Assembly: GCA_918797485.1 (NCBI GenBank)
Contig: CAKKNE010000002.1
Coordinates: forward strand, 5,794,501-5,858,500
Length of the DNA stretch: 64,000 bases
Source of the DNA: Pelagomonas calceolata
Taxonomy: Eukaryota > Sar > Pelagophyceae > Pelagomonadales > Pelagomonadaceae
Direction of reading: 5' to 3'
The stretch's first letter is position 1, and every line of letters starts with the position of its first letter. Of this stretch, positions 17,207 through 26,669 are shown in pieces. The translations under genes were made by a program, and so were the position numbers. The notes under the pieces are model-generated. The model did not search any database. It was given only the letters and a program-made list of their open reading frames with translations, and was not told the origin of the DNA.

Positions 17207-18643
17207 TTAAATAAACGCCTCCTCGAGCCCCTCGGCCTGCGCCGCCGCCGCCTCGCCGCCGAATTCCAATTCCCCGCCGAGCTCCTCCTCGTGGACCGCC
17301 TGCGTCAGCGCCTCGACGAAGGCGCGGACGTCGCCGAAGCAGTTGTAGAGCGGCGCCGGCGCCACCCTCAAGACGTCGGGTCGCCGCAGGTCCGCGAAGA
17401 TATGCGCCTTCTGGAGCCGCCCAAACACACCCTCGACGGTCCCGTCATTGAATTTTATCGACAGCTGCGCGCCTCTTCTGGAAGGGTCCCGCGGCGTCAC
17501 GATTTCCAAGGACGGGTGCTCGAGCGCTATTAATAACTCCAGGTACGCCGTCAGCTTTAGGGATTTTGCCCGCAACGCATCGATGGACGCGGCGTCGTGC
17601 AATCTATAAGCCTCGCGGAGCGCGACCATGGGTAAAGTAGGGGGGTTCGACAATTGTAGACCGGCCGCGCCCGCCCGATAGACCGGCTCCTGGTTCATCT
17701 CAAAGCGCGTCGACCGCTCGTGGCCCCACCAGCCCCGCAGCACCCCAGGTAAGGAGCGCGTGTCGTGCTTTGCGTGGACGAACGCGCCCGCGATGGCGCC
17801 GGGCCCACTATTCAAATATTTATAGGAGCACCAGCACGCGAAGTCCACCCCATCATCATGCAGCTGCAACGGCACGTTGCCCGCGGCGTGGGCGCAGTCC
17901 AATCCCAATAAAGCTCCTTGCGCGTGCGTGGCTTCCGCGAGTTTACGCGCGTCGAACCACTCGCCCGAGTAGTACTGCACCGCGCCGATGAGAACGACAC
18001 ATAACCCATCGGTTGCGTTGATGGCTTCCACTAATTCATCCGTGCCCCCTTCCACCCTTATGATGTCCTCCTCACTCCCGCCTCGACTGGAAACGCAGCT
18101 CTGCACGGCGTATTCATCACTCGGAAACGCGTGCGCCTCGATCAATATTTTCCTCCGTGTACCTTCTGGTCTATAAAAAGCGGACAGTAAGAGGTGGAGG
18201 TTGACGGTCAGCGAGTTCATCAGGACGACCTCCGAACGTTGGGCACCAACTAACCTTGATGCCTCCTCTTCCGCGCAGTCCTCGATGGTCCACCACCTCG
18301 TGGACGGCGCCTCGTCCTGGTCGAAGTGGCCCTCCACACCGTACGTTGCCCACCTTTGTAAATCGTCAAGCACGGCCTGCTTCGTTTTTTTGGGTTGCAG
18401 CCCCAGCGAGTGGCCGCATAAATATATAGCGTCGCGTCCATGATTAGGAGGCGGGAAGCAGAACTGCTGCCGGTATTCCCTTAATGGATCCGCTTCGTCG
18501 AGCGCTGCTGCTAGCTCTTCACTTCGCACGTCGAGGCCGCGCTTCGATGCCTCGTCGAGGAGTTCCGGGATCTTCGAGGAAGGCGCTTGGTTTAGGATCG
18601 CATCGATGGCCGCGGCGTCGTCGTCGTCGGCGAATGCGGCCAT
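17207..18643 (-). CDS. KYNU: Kynureninase
   Basis: This PLP enzyme cleaves kynurenine or 3-hydroxykynurenine to anthranilate or 3-hydroxyanthranilate plus alanine. The 478-residue length is normal for the family. Landmarks are IYLCGHSLGLQPK (near 73-85), MNSLTVNLHLLLSAFYRP (142-159), LGLDCAHAAGNVPLQLHDDGVDFACWCSYKYLNSGPG (the PLP lysine is K275 in SYKYLN), GWWGH and the substrate-site region NPPTLPM. No targeting peptide is evident, so it is probably cytosolic. It is divergently paired with kynurenine 3-monooxygenase across 353 bp. That gap includes a copy of the promoter palindrome, which suggests co-regulation of consecutive pathway steps. Confidence 0.95.
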   Translation of the reverse strand: MAAFADDDDAAAIDAILNQAPSSKIPELLDEASKRGLDVRSEELAAALDEADPLREYRQQFCFPPPNHGRDAIYLCGHSLGLQPKKTKQAVLDDLQRWATYGVEGHFDQDEAPSTRWWTIEDCAEEEASRLVGAQRSEVVLMNSLTVNLHLLLSAFYRPEGTRRKILIEAHAFPSDEYAVQSCVSSRGGSEEDIIRVEGGTDELVEAINATDGLCVVLIGAVQYYSGEWFDARKLAEATHAQGALLGLDCAHAAGNVPLQLHDDGVDFACWCSYKYLNSGPGAIAGAFVHAKHDTRSLPGVLRGWWGHERSTRFEMNQEPVYRAGAAGLQLSNPPTLPMVALREAYRLHDAASIDALRAKSLKLTAYLELLIALEHPSLEIVTPRDPSRRGAQLSIKFNDGTVEGVFGRLQKAHIFADLRRPDVLRVAPAPLYNCFGDVRAFVEALTQAVHEEELGGELEFGGEAAAAQAEGLEEAFI

Positions 18644-18800
18644 TTGCCTTGTGCAGGCTGCAGCAGGCTGATTGCTTGCCTGGGGCGAGGTGTGCAGCAG
18701 TGATCAGAGATCACCGATGGATAAGGAGTAATAGGGCTTGCCAGGCGAGCTCAATTGCCCAACCTGCTCACCAATGCCAGCATGCAAGCTTGAGGCTCAC

Positions 18801-18828
18801 GCTTGCTAGTGCCTTACAGGCCGCTAGC
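18801..18828. promoter_or_regulatory. Promoter palindrome copy P3
   Basis: GCTTGCTAGTGCCTTACAGG followed by CCGCTAGC is a 28-nt copy of the shared motif. It is almost centred between the divergent KYNU (158 bp) and KMO (169 bp) start codons. The rest of the 18644-18996 gap holds no other feature I recognise. Confidence 0.65.
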
Positions 18829-18996
18829 AAACTGCTTGGGCCCAAAACAAAAAAAGAGACGTGTCGCGGAAGCCCGTGAGCACAGCTCTGCAAATTATCA
18901 CTCGGTGCATCGGTTCTTAGCCGCTCTTGCACGGAGCTGCCACCTGCGCCCAAAAAGCATTCACAGAGCAAGCTCTCTCCAGCTCAGCCTGCAGCC

Positions 18997-20541
18997 ATGG
19001 CCGAAATGGCCGCGCGGGACCGCAAGCACCAGGAGCTCGGCGACGCGTTGGTAGAGAGACGGCGCCACGAAGTGACCATCGTCGGCGCCGGCCTCGTCGG
19101 CTCTTTATTGGCCGTAGTTTTACGCAGTCGAGGGTATCGCGTCACGGTCTACGAGGGTCGACGAGATCCACGAGAAGGCACGCAAGAAAACAGCGCCGGG
19201 CGGAGCATCAACCTCGTCGCGACGGCCCGTGGCCTCAAGGCACTGTCTACGCTACCCCCGGACGTGGCCACGCGCCTCAAAGCTTTAGGTACAAAAGTAT
19301 ATGGCCGCGTCATCCATACTAGTGAAGGCGAAATCTTAGCGCAGAAGTACGGCAAGAACGACAACGAGTACAACATATCGCTCTCCAGAAGTAAGTTAAA
19401 TGATTTCCTGCTCGGCGAGGCGGAAAGAGCCGGCGCTTCGATCAAGTTCGGCCACCGCTTGGTCAATGTGAAGCTCCCCGCCGATTCTGAGTCTCCAACT
19501 CAACTGGAGTTCACGATGGGCGGCGGCGGCACGTGTTTGACGGCGTGTTTCGGGCCCGTCATTGGGTCCGACGGCGCTGGTTCAGCATTGCGACGAGCCG
19601 TACCGGCCTTCGAAGCTTCTTCGGACATATTGGCGGCGGGCTACAAGGAAGTTTTGTTGCCGGCCCATTGTTCCCAGACCTTGGATCAGTTCGGTTTACA
19701 CATTTGGCCGCGCGGCGACCATTTCCTGATGGGTCTGGCCAATAAAGATGGCTCGTTTACCGGTACCTTATATTTAGCGAACGAGGGTGACCTGAGCTTC
19801 TCATCTTTAAATAGCGAGGAGAAATGGCGCCAGTTCCTGAACGAGCACTACGCCGACGCGTTACCATACATGGACGGCGTCGACAAAGCGGCAGAACAAC
19901 TATACAACAACCCCCTGGGCATGCTCGGCACGGTGAAAGTAGCACCCTGGCGCGTCGGCAATCGAATAGCAGTAATAGGAGACGCGGCGCACGCGGTCGT
20001 GCCGTTCTTCGGGCAAGGCATGAATTGTGGTTTTGAAGATGTCGACTGTTTGGCGCAGGAATTATCTACAAGATGGCCACCTAAGGATGGAACTCCCCAA
20101 AAACTGGAGCAAGCGCTGGAGTCGTACTCACTAAGACGAAAACCAAATGCAGATGCCATCGCACAAATGGCTTTGGAAAACTACGTGGAGATGATGCGGT
20201 CGACGGGCGACCCCGTGTTTCGTTCTAGGAAAGCCATCGAGGCGGCGTTGGAGCGGGATGGGGAGCTAGGAGCTTCATTTCGGTCGCGCTATGCCATGGT
20301 TTGTTATGGGGGCGGCCGGCAAAAAGGCGCCGTGGGCTACGCGCACGCTTTGCGACTAGGCGAGGCGCAGTGGGGCGTCGTCTGTGATTTGGCCGAGGGC
20401 TTTTCGGGGAGCGATTCCCAGGAGGCGGACGCGTTCTTAGATCGCAAGCGAGCAGCTCAACTGCTGGAGGAGCGCGTGTGGCCGTTACAAAAGCAGCTCG
20501 GCGTGGACCTCGCGACCGTGGGGATCGGCTCAGCTTCCTAA
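18997..20541 (+). CDS. KMO: Kynurenine 3-monooxygenase
   Basis: This FAD-dependent hydroxylase converts kynurenine to 3-hydroxykynurenine with NADPH and O2. The 514-residue protein has the Rossmann FAD motif VTIVGAGLVGSLLA (26-39), RSINLVATARGLKAL in the substrate region, IGSDGAGSALRR (the DG motif) and the second FAD motif IGDAAHAVVPFFGQGMNCGFED (about 325). This layout is specific to KMO among aromatic hydroxylases. The hydrophobic C-terminal tail that anchors animal KMO to mitochondria is not obvious; the protein ends SASx-like and polar. The ATG at 18997 gives a 25-residue lead before the FAD motif. It is the partner of the adjacent divergent kynureninase gene, upstream in the pathway. 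Confidence 0.95.
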   Translation: MAEMAARDRKHQELGDALVERRRHEVTIVGAGLVGSLLAVVLRSRGYRVTVYEGRRDPREGTQENSAGRSINLVATARGLKALSTLPPDVATRLKALGTKVYGRVIHTSEGEILAQKYGKNDNEYNISLSRSKLNDFLLGEAERAGASIKFGHRLVNVKLPADSESPTQLEFTMGGGGTCLTACFGPVIGSDGAGSALRRAVPAFEASSDILAAGYKEVLLPAHCSQTLDQFGLHIWPRGDHFLMGLANKDGSFTGTLYLANEGDLSFSSLNSEEKWRQFLNEHYADALPYMDGVDKAAEQLYNNPLGMLGTVKVAPWRVGNRIAVIGDAAHAVVPFFGQGMNCGFEDVDCLAQELSTRWPPKDGTPQKLEQALESYSLRRKPNADAIAQMALENYVEMMRSTGDPVFRSRKAIEAALERDGELGASFRSRYAMVCYGGGRQKGAVGYAHALRLGEAQWGVVCDLAEGFSGSDSQEADAFLDRKRAAQLLEERVWPLQKQLGVDLATVGIGSAS

Positions 20542-20888
20542 ATTCATAGATAGTTACTACAATTTACACAATAAAAACCTGCGCGCGGGACCGTCGCCGC
20601 CAACCCGTCCTCGCGGCGCGTCGAGGCGGTGGGCCCGCGGCTCGTACAAGGCAGCGACGGCGTCGCGGAACGTGGCCACCTGGGGGGAATTATCGCGTCG
20701 ACCGCCACGCCATCGACGCGACGTCTACCACGCCGCCGGCCGCGCGAGGGGGCTCGGCTTACTAGAAAAGGGCGATCACGCGCGCCCTCTGAAAAGTGCT
20801 TTGTTCGGGCGCTCTCTACGTATTGAAAATGCCTCGGTTGTCGTCGTTGCCCCCCGATACACGAAGAATAAGACGCCGGGCCGCGCGT
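20542..20888 (-). other. Gap with a degraded coding fragment and introner-like sequence
   Basis: After the KMO stop there is an AATAAA-like signal. On the minus strand, reading from about 20683 down, VATFRDAVAALYE and HRLDAP resemble YRVAKFRDAVAALYEKKRLDAP of the coiled-coil gene at 57589-58469. Just upstream on the minus strand, GTAGACG to CCCCAG (about 49 nt) looks like an intron with GCGTCGATGGCG inside and a GCGTCGA/TCGACGC inverted pair. No start codon or longer frame was found, so this is probably a gene fragment. Confidence 0.35.
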
Positions 20889-21650
20889 TCACCTCATCAA
20901 CCCATAGACCGTCAGCGCGACGGCCTGGCCGCACGCCGTCCTTAGTAATGTCGGCAGCGACGCCCGGTAGAAGCCCCTCAACCCGTCCCGTCGGTAGATG
21001 TCGCGCGCGCAGTCGACGGGAGATGCGAATGTCGGGCGACGGAGGTCCTGCGTCATCATGATCGTCTTGACGCGGTCGATGGGTAGCGTCGAGCCGTAGA
21101 ACGCGACGCCGGCGGCCGCGCCGACGAGCGGTTGTGGTAGCTCGCGGCCGTAGTCGTAAACACCGAACAGCAAAAAGTAGCCCGGTACATCTCTACAAAA
21201 TAAGGGCAGCCAGCCGCGGTAGAAAGCATTCAAACCTCCCTCACGATACATCTGCCGCATCACCACATGCCAACTAAGCGTATCTTGGCGCGTCTGCACT
21301 CGACTCTTTAACGCGTCGACGGGGCACGATAGCAGCGTATTGCAGCCTCCTGCCAAAGCGCCGGCCCATGGCGTACCTCCGTAAAAGTCGTACTGCGCGA
21401 AGAGTGTGCTCTTCACTGGCGCGTACGTCAGGAGCCGCGGGACCAGCCCGCGGAAGAGCGCCGAGACGCCTTCTTCACTTAGCGCCTTTGATGCGACGGC
21501 GCGCGGCCCCTCCAGGACATCAAAAGCCAAAGCGCGGCTCTGGAGCCGTATCTTAATCGTGTCCAACGGGTGCTCGGCGAGGACCTGTGCTACTCCCGAA
21601 GCGAGGCCGGCGCCGGCCGCGCTGGTCTTTGGTGTCGCGTCGTCTGGCAT
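20889..21650 (-). CDS. Mitochondrial carrier (SLC25) family protein
   Basis: The 253-residue protein is a complete three-repeat mitochondrial carrier. The signature PxDxxK occurs three times: HPLDTIKIRLQ (about 28), CPVDALKSRVQ (about 109) and LPIDRVKTIMM (about 192). Each is followed by a Gly-rich half such as GVSALFRGLVPRL, GGLNAFYRGWLPLFCRD and GLRGFYRASLPTLLR, giving six membrane helices. It is a little shorter than the 280-300 residues typical of the family. By helix wording it is closest to the S-adenosylmethionine and carnitine/ornithine groups, but the substrate cannot be fixed from this. It shares a 295-bp divergent promoter with the ankyrin gene. Confidence 0.88.
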   Translation of the reverse strand: MPDDATPKTSAAGAGLASGVAQVLAEHPLDTIKIRLQSRALAFDVLEGPRAVASKALSEEGVSALFRGLVPRLLTYAPVKSTLFAQYDFYGGTPWAGALAGGCNTLLSCPVDALKSRVQTRQDTLSWHVVMRQMYREGGLNAFYRGWLPLFCRDVPGYFLLFGVYDYGRELPQPLVGAAAGVAFYGSTLPIDRVKTIMMTQDLRRPTFASPVDCARDIYRRDGLRGFYRASLPTLLRTACGQAVALTVYGLMR

Positions 21651-21816
21651 TGGTGCAGAGCTGCTTAATGTTGCTTTGAGCTAAGGCATGCCATTTTTGC
21701 AGCTCACACGGGGAGGAGCGGTCATAGTTGCATTCATGCGATAGAGATGCTGCGCCCAGACGCCCGACCGGCTTGCAGGGACCCGAGTTCAAGGGGCCTA
21801 AGCCTGCGTGCAGCTT

Positions 21817-21844
21817 GCGTGCTAGTGTCTTAGTGTACGCTAGC
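21817..21844. promoter_or_regulatory. Promoter palindrome copy P4
   Basis: GCGTGCTAGTGTCTTAGTGT followed by ACGCTAGC lies 167 bp before the SLC25 ATG and 102 bp before the ankyrin-gene ATG. It is a 28-nt copy of the shared motif. Confidence 0.65.
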
Positions 21845-21945
21845 GAGGCTGCCAAGTCGCAAAAAGACGCGTTACCGCGCGCCTGAGCACCCATTTGACC
21901 CAGGAATTTCGGAGCGCTGTCTCCAAGTGCGCAGCTGGCGGCACG

Positions 21946-22884
21946 ATGTACTCGCAACGGAACCGCGAGCTGCACAAGGCTATTCACAATGACTATTACG
22001 CCAAGGTCATCAGCTGCCTCGACGAGGGACCGAAACGAGAGCGCAAGAAAGTATTAGACCAGGCGGATGGAAACGGCGCCACACCGCTGACTCGCGCTGC
22101 ATATGGTGGACACAACAGAATTGTCGCTGCGCTGCTCGATCGCGGCGCCAAAATCGACGAAGTAAATTACGAGGGCAGCTCGCCACTGATTGTGGCGTGT
22201 GATAACAACAAGTGCGAGACGGTAGAGTTACTCCTGGCGCGCGGTGCGAATATAGATTTTAAGACTCGCGTCCGGTATCAAAACGGCTTTACGCCGCTGC
22301 TCGTCGCGTGTCGGCACGGTCACGTCGACATTGTGCGGCTGCTGTTGGAAAACGGCGCAAACATAAACCTGGGGAACTACTGTACGCCGCTGCAGTGCGC
22401 TTGCCGGCACGAAAATGTTGAGGTCGTGGAGTTCCTGTTGGACCGCGAAGCAAGAACCTATTCGCCAGATACTTTAGTAGCCGCGTGCTATGGTGGTAGC
22501 GTCGCCGTGGTTCGTTGTCTTCTTGCGCGCGGGGTCAGCATCACCTTTCGGTCGCGTGAGGTCGCACAAACTAAACCTGAGATCAAGGCGCTCCTCGACG
22601 CCGCCGCCCAGCCACGCAAGCGCAACCTCTCGCACTGGATCAACCGCATTCACCTCCACGTTGTCGGGCCGCGGGGCGACCACCAGGGCTCGGCGCGGCA
22701 CCGGATCCTCAACTGCCAGCATCTCGCACGACACCTTCTGTCCTTCCTGCCGCACCCGCCGTTCCGAACAAAAATGCGCCGCCGATTCCGTGACTCCGAT
22801 GCAGACGACACAGACTCTGACGAAGAAGACAATTTTCTGGTGCGGTTTCCGCCCGGTCCGGAAGCTTTCTTTTCCGCCCGGTAG
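21946..22884 (+). CDS. Ankyrin-repeat protein
   Basis: From the ATG at 21946 the protein has 312 residues. About six ankyrin repeats fill residues 10-215, for example GATPLTRAAYGGHNRIVAAL, SSPLIVACDNNKCETVELLL, FTPLLVACRHGHVDIVRLLL and CTPLQCACRHENVEVVEFLL. Ankyrin stacks bind other proteins, so the function is open. The C-terminal 70 residues are basic, then acidic (DSDADDTDSDEEDN), without a recognised domain. The ORF could be extended 51 bases upstream only from a TTG, so the ATG is preferred. It converges closely (about 40 bp) on the plastid protein at 22924. Confidence 0.85.
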   Translation: MYSQRNRELHKAIHNDYYAKVISCLDEGPKRERKKVLDQADGNGATPLTRAAYGGHNRIVAALLDRGAKIDEVNYEGSSPLIVACDNNKCETVELLLARGANIDFKTRVRYQNGFTPLLVACRHGHVDIVRLLLENGANINLGNYCTPLQCACRHENVEVVEFLLDREARTYSPDTLVAACYGGSVAVVRCLLARGVSITFRSREVAQTKPEIKALLDAAAQPRKRNLSHWINRIHLHVVGPRGDHQGSARHRILNCQHLARHLLSFLPHPPFRTKMRRRFRDSDADDTDSDEEDNFLVRFPPGPEAFFSAR

Positions 22885-22923
22885 GCCCTAACCCTGTAAT
22901 GTTGATACTACTATTAAATTAAT

Positions 22924-23676
22924 TTAAGCCGCCGAATCTTCGCCACTTGGTCGCTCCGCGCTCGCCGTAAACGACCCCGCCGGCGAGGATTTGGTCGCGG
23001 CCCCAAACAGCCCCGCGGTTGTCTGGCAGAGGAGCTGCCCCTTGCGCACGAAGGGTGCGCCCGTCGACGGCAGCACGTCGACGGGGCCCGCCAGGACGAT
23101 GGGCCCCGGCGGGATCGCGTAGACCGACGACGTCCGCGCGGTGTCGTCGCCGCCGTAGATGCTCTGCAAAGTACCTTTCGTCGTGAAGGTCCGCGTGAAG
23201 CCGGCCGCCTCCAGACGTATCCGTAACTTGCCGTCCTGGTACCGGTAGGCGCCCGGCGCGGCGACGAGCAGGGGCGCCGAGCTCTCGACGACCTCGACGG
23301 CGCCGTTCGTTAGCCGCAGCGTCGCCTCGACGGCCTCGCCGCCGATGCCCCGGTTTTCTTGCGTCACGCGCTGCTTCGGCCCGAAGAGGTCCGACGACGG
23401 GTCCTTCGTCGGCACGCCAACCACCGTCATCTCGACGCGCCAGAGCCCGTCGACGCTCGCCTCGCGCGGCGGCTGGGCTGCTGCCGGCGCGTTGTCGCCG
23501 TAGTCGAGCTTCGAGACGGTCTCGTCGTTCGCAAAGGCATCGCTGAGGACGTCGAAGAAGCCGTGGCGCCGCGCGAGAGGCTGCCTCTTGGGCAGGCTAG
23601 GCTGCAGCGCAGCAATGCAGCACGCCAGCAATGCCGCCCTTGCAGCAGGTCGCGTCGACAGCTTCCTGAGCATCAC
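22924..23676 (-). CDS. Plastid-targeted protein with FFDVLSDAFAND motif, unknown function
   Basis: The protein has 250 residues. The N-terminus is a signal peptide (RAALLACCIAALQP), then a short basic stretch. GFFDVLSDAFANDETV (about 39-54) is a motif I associate with plastid proteins of diatoms and relatives, just after the transit peptide. The rest is beta-rich: GLWRVEMTVVGVPT, VEATLRLTNGAVEVV, GAYRYQDGKLRIRLEAAGFTR, VYAIPPGPIVLAGP. That pattern could be a lipocalin-like or other small barrel, and no catalytic motif is seen. Its location in the plastid is inferred from the leader. Confidence 0.65.
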   Translation of the reverse strand: MMLRKLSTRPAARAALLACCIAALQPSLPKRQPLARRHGFFDVLSDAFANDETVSKLDYGDNAPAAAQPPREASVDGLWRVEMTVVGVPTKDPSSDLFGPKQRVTQENRGIGGEAVEATLRLTNGAVEVVESSAPLLVAAPGAYRYQDGKLRIRLEAAGFTRTFTTKGTLQSIYGGDDTARTSSVYAIPPGPIVLAGPVDVLPSTGAPFVRKGQLLCQTTAGLFGAATKSSPAGSFTASAERPSGEDSAA

Positions 23677-24044
23677 TACAATCGCAGTTCACTTCGTAAT
23701 TGCACGGAGCAGTAGTTATGCGGTATCTAATCAAGCCAGCTCGAGCCTCGATTCTAGAGTGTCTCGTGTGCTAGTCTTTGTCGTGCGAGATAGCCATCCA
23801 AGCGTCAAAAGGTGCGCCCAGACGCATCCTAGCCGCGAAGACAACTCACAACCACAGCCACGGGTTTTGCATGTAACCGCCCACCAAAGCCTGGCGCTGG
23901 GCAATAACGAGGCGGCGGACGGCCTGCCACGGACGGCAGGGCAGCACAGCGTCGCTCGTCACATATTTAGTGAAGGGGCAGCCCCGGCACGCGCGCGGAG
24001 GCGGCGCGAGGCGCGTCCCAGCGGCAAGCCCCAAGCAGTAGACG
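23677..24044. other. Divergent gap with a weak promoter-palindrome match
   Basis: Between the plastid protein (minus) and DRC7 (plus), CTAGAGTGTCTCGTGTGCTA plus G at 23754-23774 keeps the CTAG ends and GTGTCT core of the promoter palindrome but is too diverged to count as a firm copy. Nothing else is recognised. Confidence 0.3.
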
Positions 24045-26435
24045 ATGGTGCTCTTCACGGCAGAGGGCCGCCAGTCCACGAAAGCTAGGAGAGTCGCCGA
24101 CCTCACGGACCCTCCTTCTGAGTCCTACGCCTCGGACTCGAAGAAGGAGGCTTTATGCCTAGAATACGTGCGCCAGTTCCGGCAGAAATTCGTCGCGCTC
24201 TTCCCGAAGCGCCGGGAGCTATTCCTCGCCCCGCAGAACGAATTTGGAGTAGCAAAGTTCGTCTGTACGACCGTAAGACCCACGTTACTCCCGTTCGACC
24301 AGTTGTACGAGGCCAGACCTTTGGCGACGTTCGTAGCAAACTTCTTACAATATGAACCGTTGGAGGCGCCGGACGCCTTCCCCAGCGTACTCCCGTCGCC
24401 GACGCAAGTTGTTCAGTGGAAGTGCGGCGACTGCTTCGACTTCGCGGTACTCCTATGTAGTTGGCTCCAGGGGAACGGCTACGACGCGTACGTGGTCTGT
24501 GGCTACGCGCCCTCCTACATCACGCTGAAGGACCAGTCGAAGCTACCCCCACCGGTCTTGGAGGACGAGCCGCTGCCCCCCGACGACGAGTCGGACGAAG
24601 AACGGGAAGACCCGGTCGCGCAGCAGCTCCGAGATGCTAGAGCAGAGGGGAGGTACCTCTACAAGGAGCGCGGCGTCCCGGAATCGAAGTACGAAGTCAT
24701 GATGGCCCAGCGGGAAGCTGAAGCGAAACTAGCCGCTCAAAAGACGTCTGACGACGAGTTATCTGAAGAAGAAGACGACGCCGAGACCGCCGAAGTACCT
24801 GATGATAGTTCTTCACTCCATGCCTGGGTCATGCTGCGGCCCTTCAAGCGCGGTGTTACGGAAGTCACATACATCGAACCGACGACGGGCAACTTTTATT
24901 CATGTGACGAGGCCCCGTACCACGGTGTAGAATCGGTCTTCAACGCCAACAACTACTGGGTGAACATGCAGGAACAATCGAAAAGATGCGGAAGTCTCGA
25001 AACGGACCTGGACAACACGGACAACTGGGAGTACGTGTTTATGGACCCGATGCCACCGAAGAAAGAACCTAAGGTTGTGGACGGTCCTCCACCCTTGCCT
25101 GGGGACGTTGTCGAAGAAAGTGAAGAGGAGGAGGACAACATCCTGGACCTGCCGCCCTCGTGGGTTACGAGCGTCAAGCTGTCGATGGACGACTTCGTGA
25201 AGTGCTATCCCCCTGATGGTACTAGAACTACTTTGTACAAGAAGGCCAAGTTGGAGTTATTTGCTGCTGGTACGAACGACCAAGGGTTGATTTCTCGATT
25301 AGTCTTGTATGATGATAGTAGTAGGACGTCGGTGAAAGAATGCGTGGAAAGATTTAAATATCGGCGGGATTTGTTGAGGAAACGACGTAGGGTGCCATCA
25401 GAAGCGCGGCTGGAGGAGGACTTTCTACCGGGGCGACTTGGGGGACTCAAGACGCTCGTCGAGATAGCTGGAAGGAGGCGAGAATACGCCTTCCACGCGA
25501 AAGGTCGCACAGATGGTTTACTAACACGTGTCGAAGACGTGGGGGAGAAAGTAGTAGAAACCTTCGCGAAACGACCGGACCGACTCATATATAGAGCATT
25601 GCGAACCCAGAGGGTGGCCCTCGGCGCTGCGTCGAAATTGCAATATACGTTACCCGCGGCGGAGGGTTCTGGCGAGCTCATCGTGGAAAAGATGACCCAG
25701 AAGTTCGCGCCGGACGGCGAAGAAACGGGTGAGGACGTCGACGTGAGGCGCTTCCGCGTGAAAGAAGGCCGCATCGAAACCAAGTGCCACTACAAGAAGC
25801 ACGCCGTGACGCGACCGACTATTCTCCACGAGAAGGGCGGTGCGGATGCTGCCGAAGACGAGGATTTGCAAAGAATCCTGAAGGCCGAGAGGGACTGTTT
25901 GGCCGGGATGCGCAAAGCACAAATAGAGGTGTTGGAGTTGCTCAAGACGAGAAGGCGAGAAGAAGCCACGGTAGTCGTAGACAGGCCCGTCTTCGAGACG
26001 GCCCGAGAGAAGAAGGCTTCTGAGGGTACGACCATCGACTCGGCTGGTGACCCACGAGCTGTTGATTACCTGACACCTTTCTTAGCTCATGTTGTGGACC
26101 CGGCTTCTATTACCCATGACGAAGCTCAAAGGGCCAGAGATGCCTGCCTCAAGTCGCTGAAGGAGCGCTTGGTGGAACGTGCCAACATCATGATGGCGCG
26201 CCTCACGGAGGAGAACTCCAAGTTAAGCAAAAAACAAGCAGCTTATCAGAGGAACGCGCGGGACCGCGACGCGGTCGCCGAGGAAGAATTCGAGCGGTTC
26301 TGCGCCGAGGCCATGTTCCGCATCCAGATCCTCGAGCAGCGCCTGGCCAGTCATGAGGAGACGGCGCTCAAGAAGTTCCAGGACCTCGACGCGAAGCTCG
26401 CCGCCGACCCTAGGATGCGGGCGCTCCAGGAGTAA
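24045..26435 (+). CDS. DRC7: Dynein regulatory complex subunit 7 (DRC7/CCDC135)
   Basis: DRC7 is part of the nexin-dynein regulatory complex of motile flagella. The 796-residue protein starts with a helical region, then a transglutaminase-like fold (about 105-300) with CGDCFDFAVLLCSWLQGNGYDAYVVCGYA, the hallmark of the family, and SLHAWVMLRPF near residue 265. A middle region follows (VNMQEQSKRCGSLETDLDNTDNWEYVFMDP), also conserved in DRC7. The last 130 residues are a coiled coil. The length is close to that of animal and algal DRC7 (about 870). Acidic linkers at 175-250 and 350-370 are expanded. The gene ends 6 bp before the 3' motif at 26441. Confidence 0.92.
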   Translation: MVLFTAEGRQSTKARRVADLTDPPSESYASDSKKEALCLEYVRQFRQKFVALFPKRRELFLAPQNEFGVAKFVCTTVRPTLLPFDQLYEARPLATFVANFLQYEPLEAPDAFPSVLPSPTQVVQWKCGDCFDFAVLLCSWLQGNGYDAYVVCGYAPSYITLKDQSKLPPPVLEDEPLPPDDESDEEREDPVAQQLRDARAEGRYLYKERGVPESKYEVMMAQREAEAKLAAQKTSDDELSEEEDDAETAEVPDDSSSLHAWVMLRPFKRGVTEVTYIEPTTGNFYSCDEAPYHGVESVFNANNYWVNMQEQSKRCGSLETDLDNTDNWEYVFMDPMPPKKEPKVVDGPPPLPGDVVEESEEEEDNILDLPPSWVTSVKLSMDDFVKCYPPDGTRTTLYKKAKLELFAAGTNDQGLISRLVLYDDSSRTSVKECVERFKYRRDLLRKRRRVPSEARLEEDFLPGRLGGLKTLVEIAGRRREYAFHAKGRTDGLLTRVEDVGEKVVETFAKRPDRLIYRALRTQRVALGAASKLQYTLPAAEGSGELIVEKMTQKFAPDGEETGEDVDVRRFRVKEGRIETKCHYKKHAVTRPTILHEKGGADAAEDEDLQRILKAERDCLAGMRKAQIEVLELLKTRRREEATVVVDRPVFETAREKKASEGTTIDSAGDPRAVDYLTPFLAHVVDPASITHDEAQRARDACLKSLKERLVERANIMMARLTEENSKLSKKQAAYQRNARDRDAVAEEEFERFCAEAMFRIQILEQRLASHEETALKKFQDLDAKLAADPRMRALQE

Positions 26436-26440
26436 GTTCT

Positions 26441-26464
26441 TTGCTTAGAGCTAGGCCGCCTAGC
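26441..26464 (+). terminator. 3'-end motif, copy b
   Basis: TTGCTTAGAGCTAGGCCGCC plus TAGC begins 5 nt after the DRC7 stop codon. All 24 bases are identical to copy a at 5330-5353, 21 kb away. Beyond it, to 26669, the gap holds only an A-rich run (AAAAAAAAA near 26571). Confidence 0.55.
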
Positions 26465-26669
26465 CGCGGCTCCAGCCCCGCCCAGCCCTCATACGTCGGG
26501 ACCTTCCTGTCGTAACGTCGATATCTTGTGTGACTTTTGGTTCGTGCCCCCGGGACCCGGGGAGACTGAAAAAAAAAACAACTTGCAAGTTAGGCATCTA
26601 GCGGTGCGTCGGATGATGGCGAGGGGTGGCTATATCTAAGTTGAACACAAGTTATACCACGACAGGCGA

